A DNA stretch of 64,000 nucleotides from Streptomyces carminius (GCF_002794255.1 NZ_PGGW01000069.1:62001-126000), one strand, 5' to 3'; counted from the stretch's first letter, positions 16,492 to 24,609 are shown. Notes: generated from the letters alone by a model not told the origin. A program made the numbers and translations.

Positions 16492-18072
16492 ATGAGCACA
16501 CCCGACGACGACCCCGGCGCCGCCTCCCAGGGCGCCGTGCTCGGCGGGGCCGCCCCGGCCGCCGCCGCCGCCACCGCCACCCCCACCGCCCCCGTCGCGG
16601 GCCCGGTCCCGGCTTCGGTTCCGACCCCGGTCCCGCCCCCGGCCCCGGACGCCGTTCCGGCCGCCGCGCCGGAGGGGACGGGCGGGGTGCTCGGCCGCAC
16701 CCACCGGGCACTGACCCTGGGCATCGTCACCGTCGTCCTGCTCATCGCCTTCGAGGCGACGGCCGTCGGCACGGCCATGCCGGTGGCCGCCGACCGGCTC
16801 GACGGGATCGCGCTGTACGCGTTCGCCTTCTCCGCCTACTTCACCACCAGCCTGGTGGCGATGGTCGTCTCCGGCCAGTGGTGCGACCGCGCCGGACCCC
16901 TGCCGCCGCTCGCCGCCGGGATCGGCTCCTTCGCGGCCGGACTGCTGCTGTCGGGCACGGCGGCGGCCATGTGGGTCTTCGTCCTGGGCCGCGCGGTGCA
17001 GGGCATCGGCGGCGGACTGGTGATCGTCGCGCTGTACGTCACCGTCAGCCGCGCCTACCCCGGGCATCTGCAGCCCACCGTGATGGCCGCCTTCGCCGCC
17101 TGCTGGGTGGTCCCCTCCGTGGTGGGACCGCTGATCGCCGGGACGGTCACCGAGCAGTTCGGCTGGCGCTGGGTGTTCCTGGGCATCCCGGCCCTGGTCG
17201 TCCTGCCGGTCGCGGTCATGCTCCCGGCCCTGCGCCGGGCCGCCGCCGGCCCGCCGCCCGGTGGGGCGCGCCCGGTGGACCGGCGGCGCACCCGGCTGGC
17301 GGTCACGGTGGCCGCGGGCGCCGGGCTGCTGCAGTACGCCGGGCAGGAGCTGCGCTGGCTCTCGCTGGTCCCCGCCGCCCTCGGCGCCGCCCTGCTGGTG
17401 CCCGCCGCGCTCGGTCTGCTGCCGCGCGGCACCTTCCGCGCCGCGCGCGGGCTGCCGACGGTGGTGCTGATGCGCGGCATCGCCTCCGGGGCGTTCATCG
17501 TCGCCGAGAGCTTCGTGCCGCTGATGCTCGTCACCCAGCGCGGGCTGTCGGTCACCCAGGCCGGCCTCTCGCTCGCGGCGGGCGGCGCCACCTGGGCGCT
17601 GGGCTCCTACGTCCAGGCCCGGCCGCGCATGGAGCCGCACCGGGAGCGGCTGGTGCGCGCCGGGATGGTGCTGGTGACCGCCGGGATCGCGGTCACCCCG
17701 CTGGTGCTGGTGGCGGCCGTCCCGGTGTGGGTCGCGGTCGTCGCGCAGGCCGTCGCCTGCTTCGGCATGGGGACGGTGATCTCCTCCACCAGTGTGCTGC
17801 TGCTGAAGCTGTCGAAGCCCCACGAGGCGGGCACCAACTCCGCCGCCCTCCAGCTCAGTGACGGCCTGTCCAACGTCGTGCTGCTCGCCGCCTGCGGCGC
17901 GGTGTTCGCCGCGCTGGGCGGCGGCGCGGTGCGCACCGGCCACGCGGCGGCGGAGGCGGCGGGCACCGCCGGGATCTCCCACCCGGCCGCGTTCGCCGCC
18001 GTCTACCTCCCGGCGGCCGCGGTCGCCCTGGCGGGCGCGCTGGTGGCGGGACGGCTGCGAACCGGGGAGTGA
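16492..18072 (+). CDS. MFS transporter, DHA2-like (14 TM)
   Basis: A 526-residue major facilitator with an unusual ~60-residue Ala/Pro-rich cytosolic N-terminus, then about 14 hydrophobic segments. MFS features include SGQWCDRAGPLPPL after helix 2 (motif A region), VLGRAVQGIGGGLVIVALY and WRWVFLGIPALVVLP. The 14-helix layout suggests drug-efflux proton antiport; the substrate cannot be predicted. The ATG follows a TACGCT -10 element at leaderless spacing. It is divergent from the SpoIIE regulator and followed by the antitoxin/Doc pair. Confidence 0.9.
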   Translation: MSTPDDDPGAASQGAVLGGAAPAAAAATATPTAPVAGPVPASVPTPVPPPAPDAVPAAAPEGTGGVLGRTHRALTLGIVTVVLLIAFEATAVGTAMPVAADRLDGIALYAFAFSAYFTTSLVAMVVSGQWCDRAGPLPPLAAGIGSFAAGLLLSGTAAAMWVFVLGRAVQGIGGGLVIVALYVTVSRAYPGHLQPTVMAAFAACWVVPSVVGPLIAGTVTEQFGWRWVFLGIPALVVLPVAVMLPALRRAAAGPPPGGARPVDRRRTRLAVTVAAGAGLLQYAGQELRWLSLVPAALGAALLVPAALGLLPRGTFRAARGLPTVVLMRGIASGAFIVAESFVPLMLVTQRGLSVTQAGLSLAAGGATWALGSYVQARPRMEPHRERLVRAGMVLVTAGIAVTPLVLVAAVPVWVAVVAQAVACFGMGTVISSTSVLLLKLSKPHEAGTNSAALQLSDGLSNVVLLAACGAVFAALGGGAVRTGHAAAEAAGTAGISHPAAFAAVYLPAAAVALAGALVAGRLRTGE

Positions 18073-18102
18073 AACCGGATGCACCCGGCACACCGTGACG
18101 GT

Positions 18103-18108
18103 TAACGT
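18103..18108 (+). promoter_or_regulatory. -10 element for leaderless antitoxin mRNA
   Basis: TAACGT ends 8 nt before the ATG at 18117; there is no Shine-Dalgarno sequence. Confidence 0.45.
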
Positions 18109-18116
18109 TCCGCTCC

Positions 18117-18278
18117 ATGGGAGCGGAACACGGATCCGGCAGTGAGCGCACGGAGCACCCGGCAAACCAGGACGGCCGTCCGGCGGAGGACGCAGAGGCG
18201 TCCCGGGAGACCCGGGTACGCGAGATCGCGGAGCGGGAGGCGGCCCGCTGGGGCGAGCTTCTGGAGCGGCTCAAATGA
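18117..18278 (+). CDS. Putative antitoxin of Doc-type module
   Basis: A 53-residue, very charged ORF starting MGAEHGSGSE and ending in an amphipathic helix rich in Arg, Glu and Leu (REAARWGELLERLK). Its TGA overlaps the Doc ATG as ATGA. Size, charge, order and coupling are those of a type II antitoxin, although no known antitoxin family (such as Phd) is recognised. It appears leaderless. The helical C-terminus would be the part that binds and blocks the Doc active-site groove (inference). Confidence 0.7.
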   Translation: MGAEHGSGSERTEHPANQDGRPAEDAEASRETRVREIAEREAARWGELLERLK

Positions 18279-18667
18279 GCCTCCTCCACCTCACCCCCGG
18301 CGAGGTCATGACCGTCACCGAGTACGCCTGCGACGACATGCGGGTGGCGGTACGCGACATCGGCCTGCTCGAATCGGCGGTGCACCGCCCCTCGGCCGCG
18401 ATGTTCGGGACCGAGGCGTATCCGGACCTGTTCGACAAGGCGGCCGCGCTGCTCCAGAGTCTGGCGGTCAACCACCCGCTCGTCGACGGCAACAAGCGCA
18501 CGGCATGGCTGTCCTGCGTCACTTTCCTGTCGCTGAACGGGGAGCGGCTGCGCCCCGACATCGACGCCGCGGAGGAACTGGTCGTCGCGGTGGCGACCGG
18601 AGAGCTGGAGGACGTCAAGCTGATCGGTGAGCGGCTGCGGCTCCTGCGGGAGACTCCCGGCATGTGA
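18275..18667 (+). CDS. doc: Doc-family toxin (Fic fold)
   Basis: A 130-residue Fic/Doc protein. The active-site motif HPLVDGNKRT lies at residues 67-76, with His67, Asp71, Lys74 and Arg75. The Lys in place of the second Gly of Fic is the Doc signature, associated with phosphorylation of EF-Tu rather than AMPylation. The N-terminal segment LTPGEVMTVTEYA and GLLESAVHRPSAAMFG match the family. It is translated by overlap with the upstream antitoxin. Length is normal and the motif intact, so the toxin should be active when free. Confidence 0.9.
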   Translation: MSLLHLTPGEVMTVTEYACDDMRVAVRDIGLLESAVHRPSAAMFGTEAYPDLFDKAAALLQSLAVNHPLVDGNKRTAWLSCVTFLSLNGERLRPDIDAAEELVVAVATGELEDVKLIGERLRLLRETPGM

Positions 18668-18772
18668 CGTGGCTCGCACCCGGCCCGCCCGCCGGGCGTC
18701 CCCCCGAGGGCGGCCGGGCCGTCCCGGTACTCTGACGCGGTTGCCGATCGCCGACCCAGTTCGACGGAGACC

Positions 18773-20560
18773 GTGACTACCTCCACGTCCCACCACCTCT
18801 CGCCCGCCTTCCCCGGCCGCGCCCCCTGGGGCACCGCCAACAAGCTGCGCGCCTGGCAGCAGTCGGCGATGGACCTCTACCTGGGGAAACAGCCCCGGGA
18901 CTTCCTCGCCGTGGCGACCCCGGGCGCGGGAAAGACGACCTTCGCGCTCACCCTGGCCTCCTGGCTGCTGCACCACCACGTCGTGCAGCAGGTGACCGTC
19001 GTGGCGCCGACCGAGCACCTGAAGAAGCAGTGGGCCGAGGCGGCGGCCCGGGTGGGCATCAAACTGGACCCCGAGTACAGCGCCGGCCCGCTGGGCCGGG
19101 AGTACCACGGCGTCGCGGTGACGTACGCGGGCGTGGGCGTACGGCCGATGCTGCACCGCAACCGCTGCGAGCAGCGCAAGACGCTGGTGATCCTGGACGA
19201 GATCCACCACGCCGGCGACACCCGCTCCTGGGGCGAGGCGTGCTTCGAGGCGTTCGAACCGGCCGCCCGGCGCCTGGCCCTGACCGGCACCCCGTTCCGC
19301 TCGGACACCAACCCCATCCCGTTCGTCAGTTACGCCGAGGACGGCGAGGGCATCCGCCGCTCGGTGGCCGACTACACCTACGGCTACGGCAAGGCGCTGG
19401 CCGACGGCGTCGTCCGCCCGGTGATATTCCTCTCCTACAGCGGCAACATGCGCTGGCGCAGCAAGGCGGGCGACGAGCTGGAGGCGAAGCTCGGCGAGCC
19501 GATGACCAGGGACGCCGTCTCCCAGGCCTGGCGCACCGCGCTGGACCCGCGTGGCGACTGGATGCCCAGCGTGCTGCGCGCGGCCGACACCCGGCTGACG
19601 GAGGTCCGCAGGGCGATCCCGGACGCGGGCGGCCTGGTGATCGCCAGCGACCAGGACTCGGCGCGGGCGTACGCGAAGCTCATCCGGGAGATCACCGGCA
19701 CCGCCGCGACCGTCGTGCTCTCCGACGACACCGGCGCGTCGAAGCGGATCGAGGAGTTCAGCCAGAGCGAGGACCGCTGGATGGTGGCGGTGCGGATGGT
19801 GTCCGAGGGCGTGGACGTGCCGCGCCTGGCGGTCGGGGTGTACGCCACGACGATCTCCACACCGCTGTTCTTCGCCCAGGCCGTCGGCCGCTTCGTGCGC
19901 TCGCGGCGGCGCGGCGAGACCGCGTCGGTCTTCCTGCCCACCATCCCCATGCTGCTCGGCTTCGCGCACGAGATGGAGGTCGAGCGCGACCACGTCCTGG
20001 ACAGGCCCAGGAAGGGCGGAGACGACGAGGACCCGTACGCGGAGGAGGCCGACCTCCTCAAGGAGGCGGAGCGGCAGCAGGACGAGGACACCGGCGACCA
20101 GGACCAGCTGCCCTTCGAGGCGCTCCAGTCCGACGCGGTCTTCGACCGGGTGATGTACGACGGCGCCGAGTTCGGCATGCAGGCCCACCCCGGCAGCGAG
20201 GAGGAGCAGGACTACCTGGGCATCCCCGGCCTGCTGGAGCCCGACCAGGTGCAGCTGCTGCTCCAGAAGCGGCAGGCCCGGCAGATCGCGCACAGCCGCC
20301 GCAGGCCGGACGCCGAGGCCGACCTGCTGGAGACGCCCGCCGAGAAGCGTCCGGTGGTCACCCACAAGGAGCTGCTGGAGCTGCGCCGGCAGCTCAACTC
20401 ACTGGTCGGTGCGTACTCCCACCAGAGCGGCAAACCGCACGGCGCGATCCACACCGAGCTGCGCCGGGTCTGCGGCGGCCCGCCCACCGCGGAGGCGACG
20501 GCCGGGCAGCTCCAGCAGCGGATCACCAAGGTCCGTGAGTGGGCGACGCGGATGCGGTGA
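18773..20560 (+). CDS. SF2 DEAD/DEAH helicase
   Basis: A 595-residue superfamily 2 helicase with two RecA-like domains. Walker A is ATPGAGKTT (Lys about 54), Walker B DEIHH at 141-145, motif III LTGTPFRSD, and the C-terminal helicase motifs are MVSEGVDVPRL and QAVGRFVRSRR. An acidic linker (DDEDPYAEEADLLKEAE) and a C-terminal domain around RRQLNSLVGAYSHQSG and ELRRVCGGPP follow; the latter is conserved in streptomycete homologues as I recall, with unknown role. Start GTG 18773 has GGAG close upstream. It lies 105 bp after doc on the same strand and is followed by a hairpin-plus-T4 terminator. Confidence 0.9.
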   Translation: MTTSTSHHLSPAFPGRAPWGTANKLRAWQQSAMDLYLGKQPRDFLAVATPGAGKTTFALTLASWLLHHHVVQQVTVVAPTEHLKKQWAEAAARVGIKLDPEYSAGPLGREYHGVAVTYAGVGVRPMLHRNRCEQRKTLVILDEIHHAGDTRSWGEACFEAFEPAARRLALTGTPFRSDTNPIPFVSYAEDGEGIRRSVADYTYGYGKALADGVVRPVIFLSYSGNMRWRSKAGDELEAKLGEPMTRDAVSQAWRTALDPRGDWMPSVLRAADTRLTEVRRAIPDAGGLVIASDQDSARAYAKLIREITGTAATVVLSDDTGASKRIEEFSQSEDRWMVAVRMVSEGVDVPRLAVGVYATTISTPLFFAQAVGRFVRSRRRGETASVFLPTIPMLLGFAHEMEVERDHVLDRPRKGGDDEDPYAEEADLLKEAERQQDEDTGDQDQLPFEALQSDAVFDRVMYDGAEFGMQAHPGSEEEQDYLGIPGLLEPDQVQLLLQKRQARQIAHSRRRPDAEADLLETPAEKRPVVTHKELLELRRQLNSLVGAYSHQSGKPHGAIHTELRRVCGGPPTAEATAGQLQQRITKVREWATRMR

Positions 20561-20643
20561 GCCCGGGGCCGGGGGGTGGGAGGCGCGGGAGAGCCGGAGG
20601 ACCGGATCCCGCGCCGCCGCACCGCCGTATCGCCGCACCGCCG

Positions 20644-20674
20644 CGCGCACGTTCGTGAAGAGCGTGCGCGTTTT
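20644..20674 (+). terminator. Terminator after helicase gene
   Basis: An 8-bp stem CGCGCACG/CGTGCGCG (20644-20651 with 20663-20670) is followed directly by TTTT, one of few classic intrinsic terminators in the window. Confidence 0.75.
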
Positions 20675-20998
20675 CTGTGCCGATCCTGGTGCGAGCCCAG
20701 GTGCGAACTGATGCCCGGTTGATTGGACCGGACTATTGTGACCTGCCGGTGTACGCAATGCGGATAAACCAGTGCGCCAATGCCCGGATTCTGGACAGAC
20801 CCTTTCGGGTGACGTTACGGCTCGCTAAATTTCCCGCTACGCACACGCCCCGTGGCAGATCCGCCCCGGAGCGCAGCCGGTGCGGCCCGCCGACACAGCC
20901 GGCGGCTTTCCGGGAACAGCCTCGTACCGCCCACGGGACCGGCGGTACCGCACTCCTCCCGGCGGAGTCGCCGGCCCACACCCGAGGAGGGGGGCGTC
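20675..20998. other. AT-richer gap before IclR gene
   Basis: About 320 bp without a convincing gene. The part 20700-20850 is clearly AT-richer than flanks and contains several near-palindromic CAATGC/GCATTG-like words, so it likely holds the promoter and operator of the IclR regulator. An 82-codon minus-strand frame here has no ribosome site and was not called. Confidence 0.4.
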
Positions 20999-21643
20999 GT
21001 GACCGCGGAGACCTCTCAGACGCTCGACCGGGGACTGCGTGTCCTCAAACTGCTCGCCGACACCGACCACGGCCTGACCGTCACCGAGCTTTCCCACAAG
21101 CTCGGGGTCAACCGCACGGTCGTCTACCGACTGCTCGCGACCCTGGAGCAGCACTGCCTGGTGCGCCGGGACCTGGGCGGCCGGGCCCGGGTCGGCCTCG
21201 GCGTGCTGCGGCTGGGCAGACAGGTGCACCCACTGGTGCGGGAGGCGGCCCTGCCCGCGCTGCGGGCGCTCGCCGAGGACGTGGGCGCCACCGCCCACCT
21301 GACGCTGGTGGACGGCAACGAGGCGCTGGCCGTCGCCGTCGTCGAGCCGAGCTGGACCGACTACCACGTCGCCTACCGCACCGGCTTCCGCCACCCGCTG
21401 GACCGGGGCGCCGCGGGCCGGGCGATCCTCGCCGGGCGCGACCCCGAGCAGGAACTGACCGACGGCTACGTCCTCACCCACGGCGAACTGGAGGCGGGCG
21501 CCTGCGGTGCCGCCGCACCGCTGCGCGGCGTGAACGGGATAGAGGGCAGCGTCGGGGTCGTGATGCTCTCGGAGTCGGTGCCGCAGAAGGTGGGCCCCCG
21601 GGTGGTGCAGGCGGCCGAGGAGGTCGCCGACTTCCTGCGCTGA
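20999..21643 (+). CDS. IclR-family transcriptional regulator
   Basis: A 214-residue IclR protein. The N-terminal winged helix spans about 5-65 (QTLDRGLRVLKLLAD, VTELSHKLGVNRTVVYRLLATLE). The C-terminal effector domain (about 80-210) contains RGAAGRAILAGR and GVNGIEGSVGVVML. Such proteins usually control aromatic or carbon-source catabolism, often in divergent units. Start GTG 20999 is preceded by GAGGAGG at good spacing. The target is not obvious from context; the nearby HPPD gene (tyrosine catabolism) is one candidate. Confidence 0.92.
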   Translation: MTAETSQTLDRGLRVLKLLADTDHGLTVTELSHKLGVNRTVVYRLLATLEQHCLVRRDLGGRARVGLGVLRLGRQVHPLVREAALPALRALAEDVGATAHLTLVDGNEALAVAVVEPSWTDYHVAYRTGFRHPLDRGAAGRAILAGRDPEQELTDGYVLTHGELEAGACGAAAPLRGVNGIEGSVGVVMLSESVPQKVGPRVVQAAEEVADFLR

Positions 21644-21715
21644 ACCGCCCGGCGGTGTTCTCCGGGCGGCCGGGCGGCCGGGAGAGGGGTGGGGGCGGGG
21701 CCGGGAGGAGTGAAC

Positions 21716-21721
21716 TAGATT
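21716..21721 (+). promoter_or_regulatory. -10 element for leaderless Lon-like gene
   Basis: TAGATT ends 7 nt before the ATG at 21729; no Shine-Dalgarno is present. Confidence 0.45.
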
Positions 21722-21728
21722 CACTCCC

Positions 21729-22547
21729 ATGCCAGCACCGACCCCTCGCGCCCTCTCCTCCCGTTCCCGGGCCCTGGCGGCCTGCGGGGCGGCGGTCGCC
21801 ACGCTGCTCGCGGTCGCCGCCCTCGCCCCCCTGCCGTTCTCGGTCGCACAGCCCGGTATCACCGCGAACGTCCTGGGCGAGTACGAGGGAGAGCCCGTCA
21901 TCACCGTCTCCGGCGCCGGAGACACCGGGGACCCCGACCCCGGGGCGGACGGCGGGCCCAAGGGGAAGCTGCTGGCCACCACCATCGCGGCGACCGCGCC
22001 GGACACCGACGTACGGTTGGCCGACGTGGTGCGGAGCTGGCTCGACACCGACCGCGCGGTGATGCCGCGCGACGCGGTCTATCCGGTCGGCGACGACGTC
22101 GACGAGATCGAGGAGTACACCACCGAGCAGATGGTGGAGTCGCAGGAGATGGCGGTGACCGCGGCGCTGCGCCAACTGGATATGTCCAGGGACGAGGTGG
22201 AGGTGGACCTGCGGCTGGAGGACGTCGGCGGCCCCAGTGCCGGGCTGGTCTTCGCCCTCGGCGTCATCGACGAGATCGACGACGGCGACCTCACCGGCGG
22301 CATGACGATCGCGGGCACCGGCACCATCGACGGGCGCGGGGAGGTCGGCCCGGTCGGCGGCGTCCCGCTCAAGACCCAGGCGGCGGCGCGGGACGGGGCC
22401 ACCGTCTTCCTGGTGCCGGAGGCCGAGTGCGAGGCGGCGCGGGTCGGGCTCCCCGACGGGCTGCGGCTGGTCCCCGTCACCACTTTGGGGAACGCGCTCA
22501 GGTCGCTGCGGGCGCTGCGGGACGACGGGTACGTACCGAGCTGCTGA
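21729..22547 (+). CDS. Membrane-anchored Lon-type (S16) protease
   Basis: A 272-residue protein with an N-terminal membrane anchor or signal (about 15-36) and a C-terminal Lon protease domain. The catalytic Ser-Lys pair is visible: Ser170 in DVGGPSAGLVFALG and Lys215 in GGVPLKTQAA. It lacks the ATPase module of Lon, and the usual PDZ segment before the protease domain is short or absent (actinobacterial YlbL-type proteins are usually near 340-360 residues). It would act outside the membrane, independent of ATP. The ATG follows a TAGATT -10 element at leaderless spacing. It is convergent with the HPPD gene. Confidence 0.87.
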   Translation: MPAPTPRALSSRSRALAACGAAVATLLAVAALAPLPFSVAQPGITANVLGEYEGEPVITVSGAGDTGDPDPGADGGPKGKLLATTIAATAPDTDVRLADVVRSWLDTDRAVMPRDAVYPVGDDVDEIEEYTTEQMVESQEMAVTAALRQLDMSRDEVEVDLRLEDVGGPSAGLVFALGVIDEIDDGDLTGGMTIAGTGTIDGRGEVGPVGGVPLKTQAAARDGATVFLVPEAECEAARVGLPDGLRLVPVTTLGNALRSLRALRDDGYVPSC

Positions 22548-22591
22548 CGCCGGGCACCGGACCGGCACACCGCCGCGGTCCCGGCGGCGGC

Positions 22592-22624
22592 TCCGCGGCC
22601 CCGCCGGCAGGACGGGGCCGCGGG
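22592..22624. terminator. Bidirectional terminator Lon-like/HPPD
   Basis: An 11-bp perfect stem (22593-22603 with 22613-22623, arm CCGCGGCCCCG) lies between two convergent genes. Confidence 0.75.
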
Positions 22625-22632
22625 GAGAGGGC

Positions 22633-23778
22633 TCAGAGGTTGCCGCGCCTGGCCTGCTCGCGCTCGATCGCCTCGAACAGGGCCTTGAAGTTGCCCTTGC
22701 CGAAGCCCATGGAGCCGTGGCGCTCGATCAGCTCGAAGAACACCGTCGGACGGTCCTGCACGGGCTTGGTGAAGATCTGCAGCAGGTAGCCGTCCTCGTC
22801 CCGGTCGGCGAGGATCTTCAGCTCCCGCAGCTCCTCCAGGGGCACCCGGGTCTCGCCGACCCACTCGCCGAGGGTGTCGTAGTAGGAGTCGGGGGTCTCC
22901 AGGAACCGCACCCCGGCGGCGCGCATGGCCCGCACGGTGGCGACGATGTCGTTGGTGGCGAGCGCGATGTGCTGGACACCCGGGCCGCCGTAGAACTCCA
23001 GGTACTCGTCGATCTGCGACTTCTTCTTCCCGACGGCCGGCTCGTTGAGCGGGAACTTCACCTTCCGCTTCCCGTCGGCCACCACCTTCGACATCAGTGC
23101 GGAGTACTCGGTGGCGATGTCGTCGCCCACGAACTCCTTCATGTTGGTGAAGCCCATGACGTTGTTGTAGAAGGCCACCCACTCGTCCATCCGGCCGAGT
23201 TCGACGTTGCCCACGCAGTGGTCGACCGCCTGGAAGAAGCGGTTGCCCGGCGGCGCGACGACCGGGTCGGCCGCGGTGTAGCCGGGCAGGTAGGGGCCGT
23301 CGTAGCCGGAGCGCTCCACCAGGGTGTGGCGGGTCTGCCCGTAGGTGGCGATCGCGGCGAGCACCACCGTGCCGTGCTCGTCCTTCAGCTCGTACGGCTC
23401 CGCCAGGCCGGTGGCGCCGTGCTCGACGGCGTACGCGTACGCGGCCCGGGCGTCCGGCACCTCGACGGCCAGGTCGATCACCCCGTCGCCGTGCGCGGCG
23501 ACATGGTCGGCGAGCCACCGGCCGTACTCGGTGGACGGCTTGATGACGGAGGTGAGGACGAAGCGGGCCGAACCCGACTCCAGGACGTAACTCGCGGTCT
23601 CCCGGCTGCCGTTCTCGGGACCGGAGTAGGCCACGAGCCGCATGCCGAAGGCCGTGGAGTAGTAGTGCGCGGCCTGTTTGGCGTTGCCCACGGCGAAGAC
23701 GACCGCGTCCATCCCCTTCACCGGGAAGGGGTCGGCCTGCCGGGCGGTGCCAGGGGTCTGGTGCATGGTCTCGGTCAT
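22633..23778 (-). CDS. hppD: 4-hydroxyphenylpyruvate dioxygenase
   Basis: A 381-residue Fe(II) dioxygenase converting 4-hydroxyphenylpyruvate to homogentisate in tyrosine catabolism and ochronotic pigment formation. The two vicinal-oxygen-chelate repeats are clear. Iron ligands are the His in QAVDHCVGNV, the His in GVQHIALATND and the Glu in VFFELIERHG. The C-terminal GFGKGNFKALFEAIE is the gating helix of the family. Length equals known Streptomyces enzymes. ATG 23778 (MTETMHQTPG) was chosen by homology. It is divergent from an Lrp/AsnC regulator, which probably controls it. Confidence 0.96.
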   Translation of the reverse strand: MTETMHQTPGTARQADPFPVKGMDAVVFAVGNAKQAAHYYSTAFGMRLVAYSGPENGSRETASYVLESGSARFVLTSVIKPSTEYGRWLADHVAAHGDGVIDLAVEVPDARAAYAYAVEHGATGLAEPYELKDEHGTVVLAAIATYGQTRHTLVERSGYDGPYLPGYTAADPVVAPPGNRFFQAVDHCVGNVELGRMDEWVAFYNNVMGFTNMKEFVGDDIATEYSALMSKVVADGKRKVKFPLNEPAVGKKKSQIDEYLEFYGGPGVQHIALATNDIVATVRAMRAAGVRFLETPDSYYDTLGEWVGETRVPLEELRELKILADRDEDGYLLQIFTKPVQDRPTVFFELIERHGSMGFGKGNFKALFEAIEREQARRGNL

Positions 23779-23794
23779 GTCGGCAGACTCCCGC

Positions 23795-23820
23795 CGAACC
23801 GCAAGGTGCGCAATAGTTCG
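23795..23820. promoter_or_regulatory. Putative operator between hppD and lrp-like gene
   Basis: An imperfect dyad with outer arms CGAAC (23795-23799) and GTTCG (23816-23820) and inner GCAA/GCGCAA words lies about 20 nt upstream of the hppD start in the 130-bp divergent gap. Lrp/AsnC proteins often bind such sites and autoregulate. Confidence 0.35.
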
Positions 23821-23908
23821 CGTATCAGCTGGGCAATGTGACCAGTGCGGGCGCCACGGAAGCGGTACTCCTGTACAGGATGACCACCGCGGGACAGGGA
23901 GTACGGGC

Positions 23909-24382
23909 ATGGGCATCGACGCGCTGGACGGCCGGCTGCTGGAACTCCTCGCCGCCGAGCCCCGCATCGGGGTGCTGGAGGCCTCCCGCCGGCTCGGGGT
24001 GGCCCGCGGCACCGTACAGGCGCGGCTGGACCGGCTGCGCGGCAGCGGGGTGATCCGCGGCTTCGGTCCGGATGTCGACCCGGCGGCCCTCGGCTACCCG
24101 GTCACCGCCTTCGCCACCCTGGAGATCAGGCAGGGGCGGGGCGGCGAGGTACGGGCGCATCTGGCGGCCGTACCCGAGGTGCTGGAACTGCACACCATCA
24201 CCGGCCGCGGGGACATGCTGTGCCGGCTGGTCGCCCGCTCCAACGCGGACCTCCAGCGGGTGATCGACAAGGTGGTGGGGTTCGAGGGGATCGTGCGGGC
24301 CTCCACGGCGATCGTCATGGAGAACCCGGTGCCGCTGCGGATCGTCCCGCTGGTACGCCAGGCGGCCGGGGGCGGCGGCTGA
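23909..24382 (+). CDS. Lrp/AsnC-family regulator
   Basis: A 157-residue feast/famine regulator with an N-terminal helix-turn-helix (DALDGRLLELLAAEPRIG, SRRLGVARGTVQARLDRL) and a C-terminal RAM effector domain (VPEVLELHTITGRGDMLCRLVARS). ATG 23909 is preceded by GGGAG at 7 nt. Divergent arrangement with hppD suggests control of tyrosine degradation by an aromatic amino acid or pathway intermediate (inference). Confidence 0.92.
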   Translation: MGIDALDGRLLELLAAEPRIGVLEASRRLGVARGTVQARLDRLRGSGVIRGFGPDVDPAALGYPVTAFATLEIRQGRGGEVRAHLAAVPEVLELHTITGRGDMLCRLVARSNADLQRVIDKVVGFEGIVRASTAIVMENPVPLRIVPLVRQAAGGGG

Positions 24383-24416
24383 CCGGCGGGCGGTCGCCGG
24401 GCACCGGACGGGGGCG

Positions 24417-24440
24417 CCGTATTGCCGTATTACCGTATCC
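24417..24440. repeat. 8-bp tandem repeat GCCGTATT x3
   Basis: GCCGTATT, GCCGTATT and ACCGTATC stand in tandem in the gap after the Lrp/AsnC gene. The run is unusually AT-rich for this genome. Confidence 0.6.
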
Positions 24441-24609
24441 ACCCCTTCCGCCGTGCCCGTTGTCGCCGGAAGGGGGGCGGGTGCCCGGTGACCGGGCGGA
24501 GGGACCGCTCTCTCTGGTAGATGTGGACCCAGCGCTCCCCGGTGGCACAGGCGGCCGGGGACTGGTAGACGCCACAGCAACGGCCGAGCAGATACGGGAC
24601 CCCGCACAT
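24430..24609 (-). CDS. Small cysteine-containing hypothetical protein
   Basis: A 59-residue minus-strand ORF beginning MCGVPYLLGRCCGVYQ. Support: GGAGGGG lies about 5-7 nt before its ATG (24609), third-position GC over the first 35 codons is high, and the amino-acid mix (Cys, Trp, Tyr, His) is unlike a random GC-rich frame. Its start overlaps the start of the RDD gene on the other strand at a shared CATG. Four cysteines (two adjacent) could bind metal. The C-terminus is basic (RRQRARRKGW). It is not assigned to a family, and the overlap with the terminator hairpin argues for caution. Confidence 0.42.
   Translation of the reverse strand: MCGVPYLLGRCCGVYQSPAACATGERWVHIYQRERSLRPVTGHPPPFRRQRARRKGWIR
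24442..24475. terminator. Terminator after lrp-like gene
   Basis: A 9-bp perfect stem CCCCTTCCG/CGGAAGGGG (24442-24450 with 24467-24475), loop 16 nt, about 60 nt past the regulator stop. Confidence 0.55.

Noticed and set aside
20733..20981. 82-codon minus-strand frame before the IclR gene
   Set aside because: No ribosome site, no recognisable domain, and it lies in the AT-rich control region.
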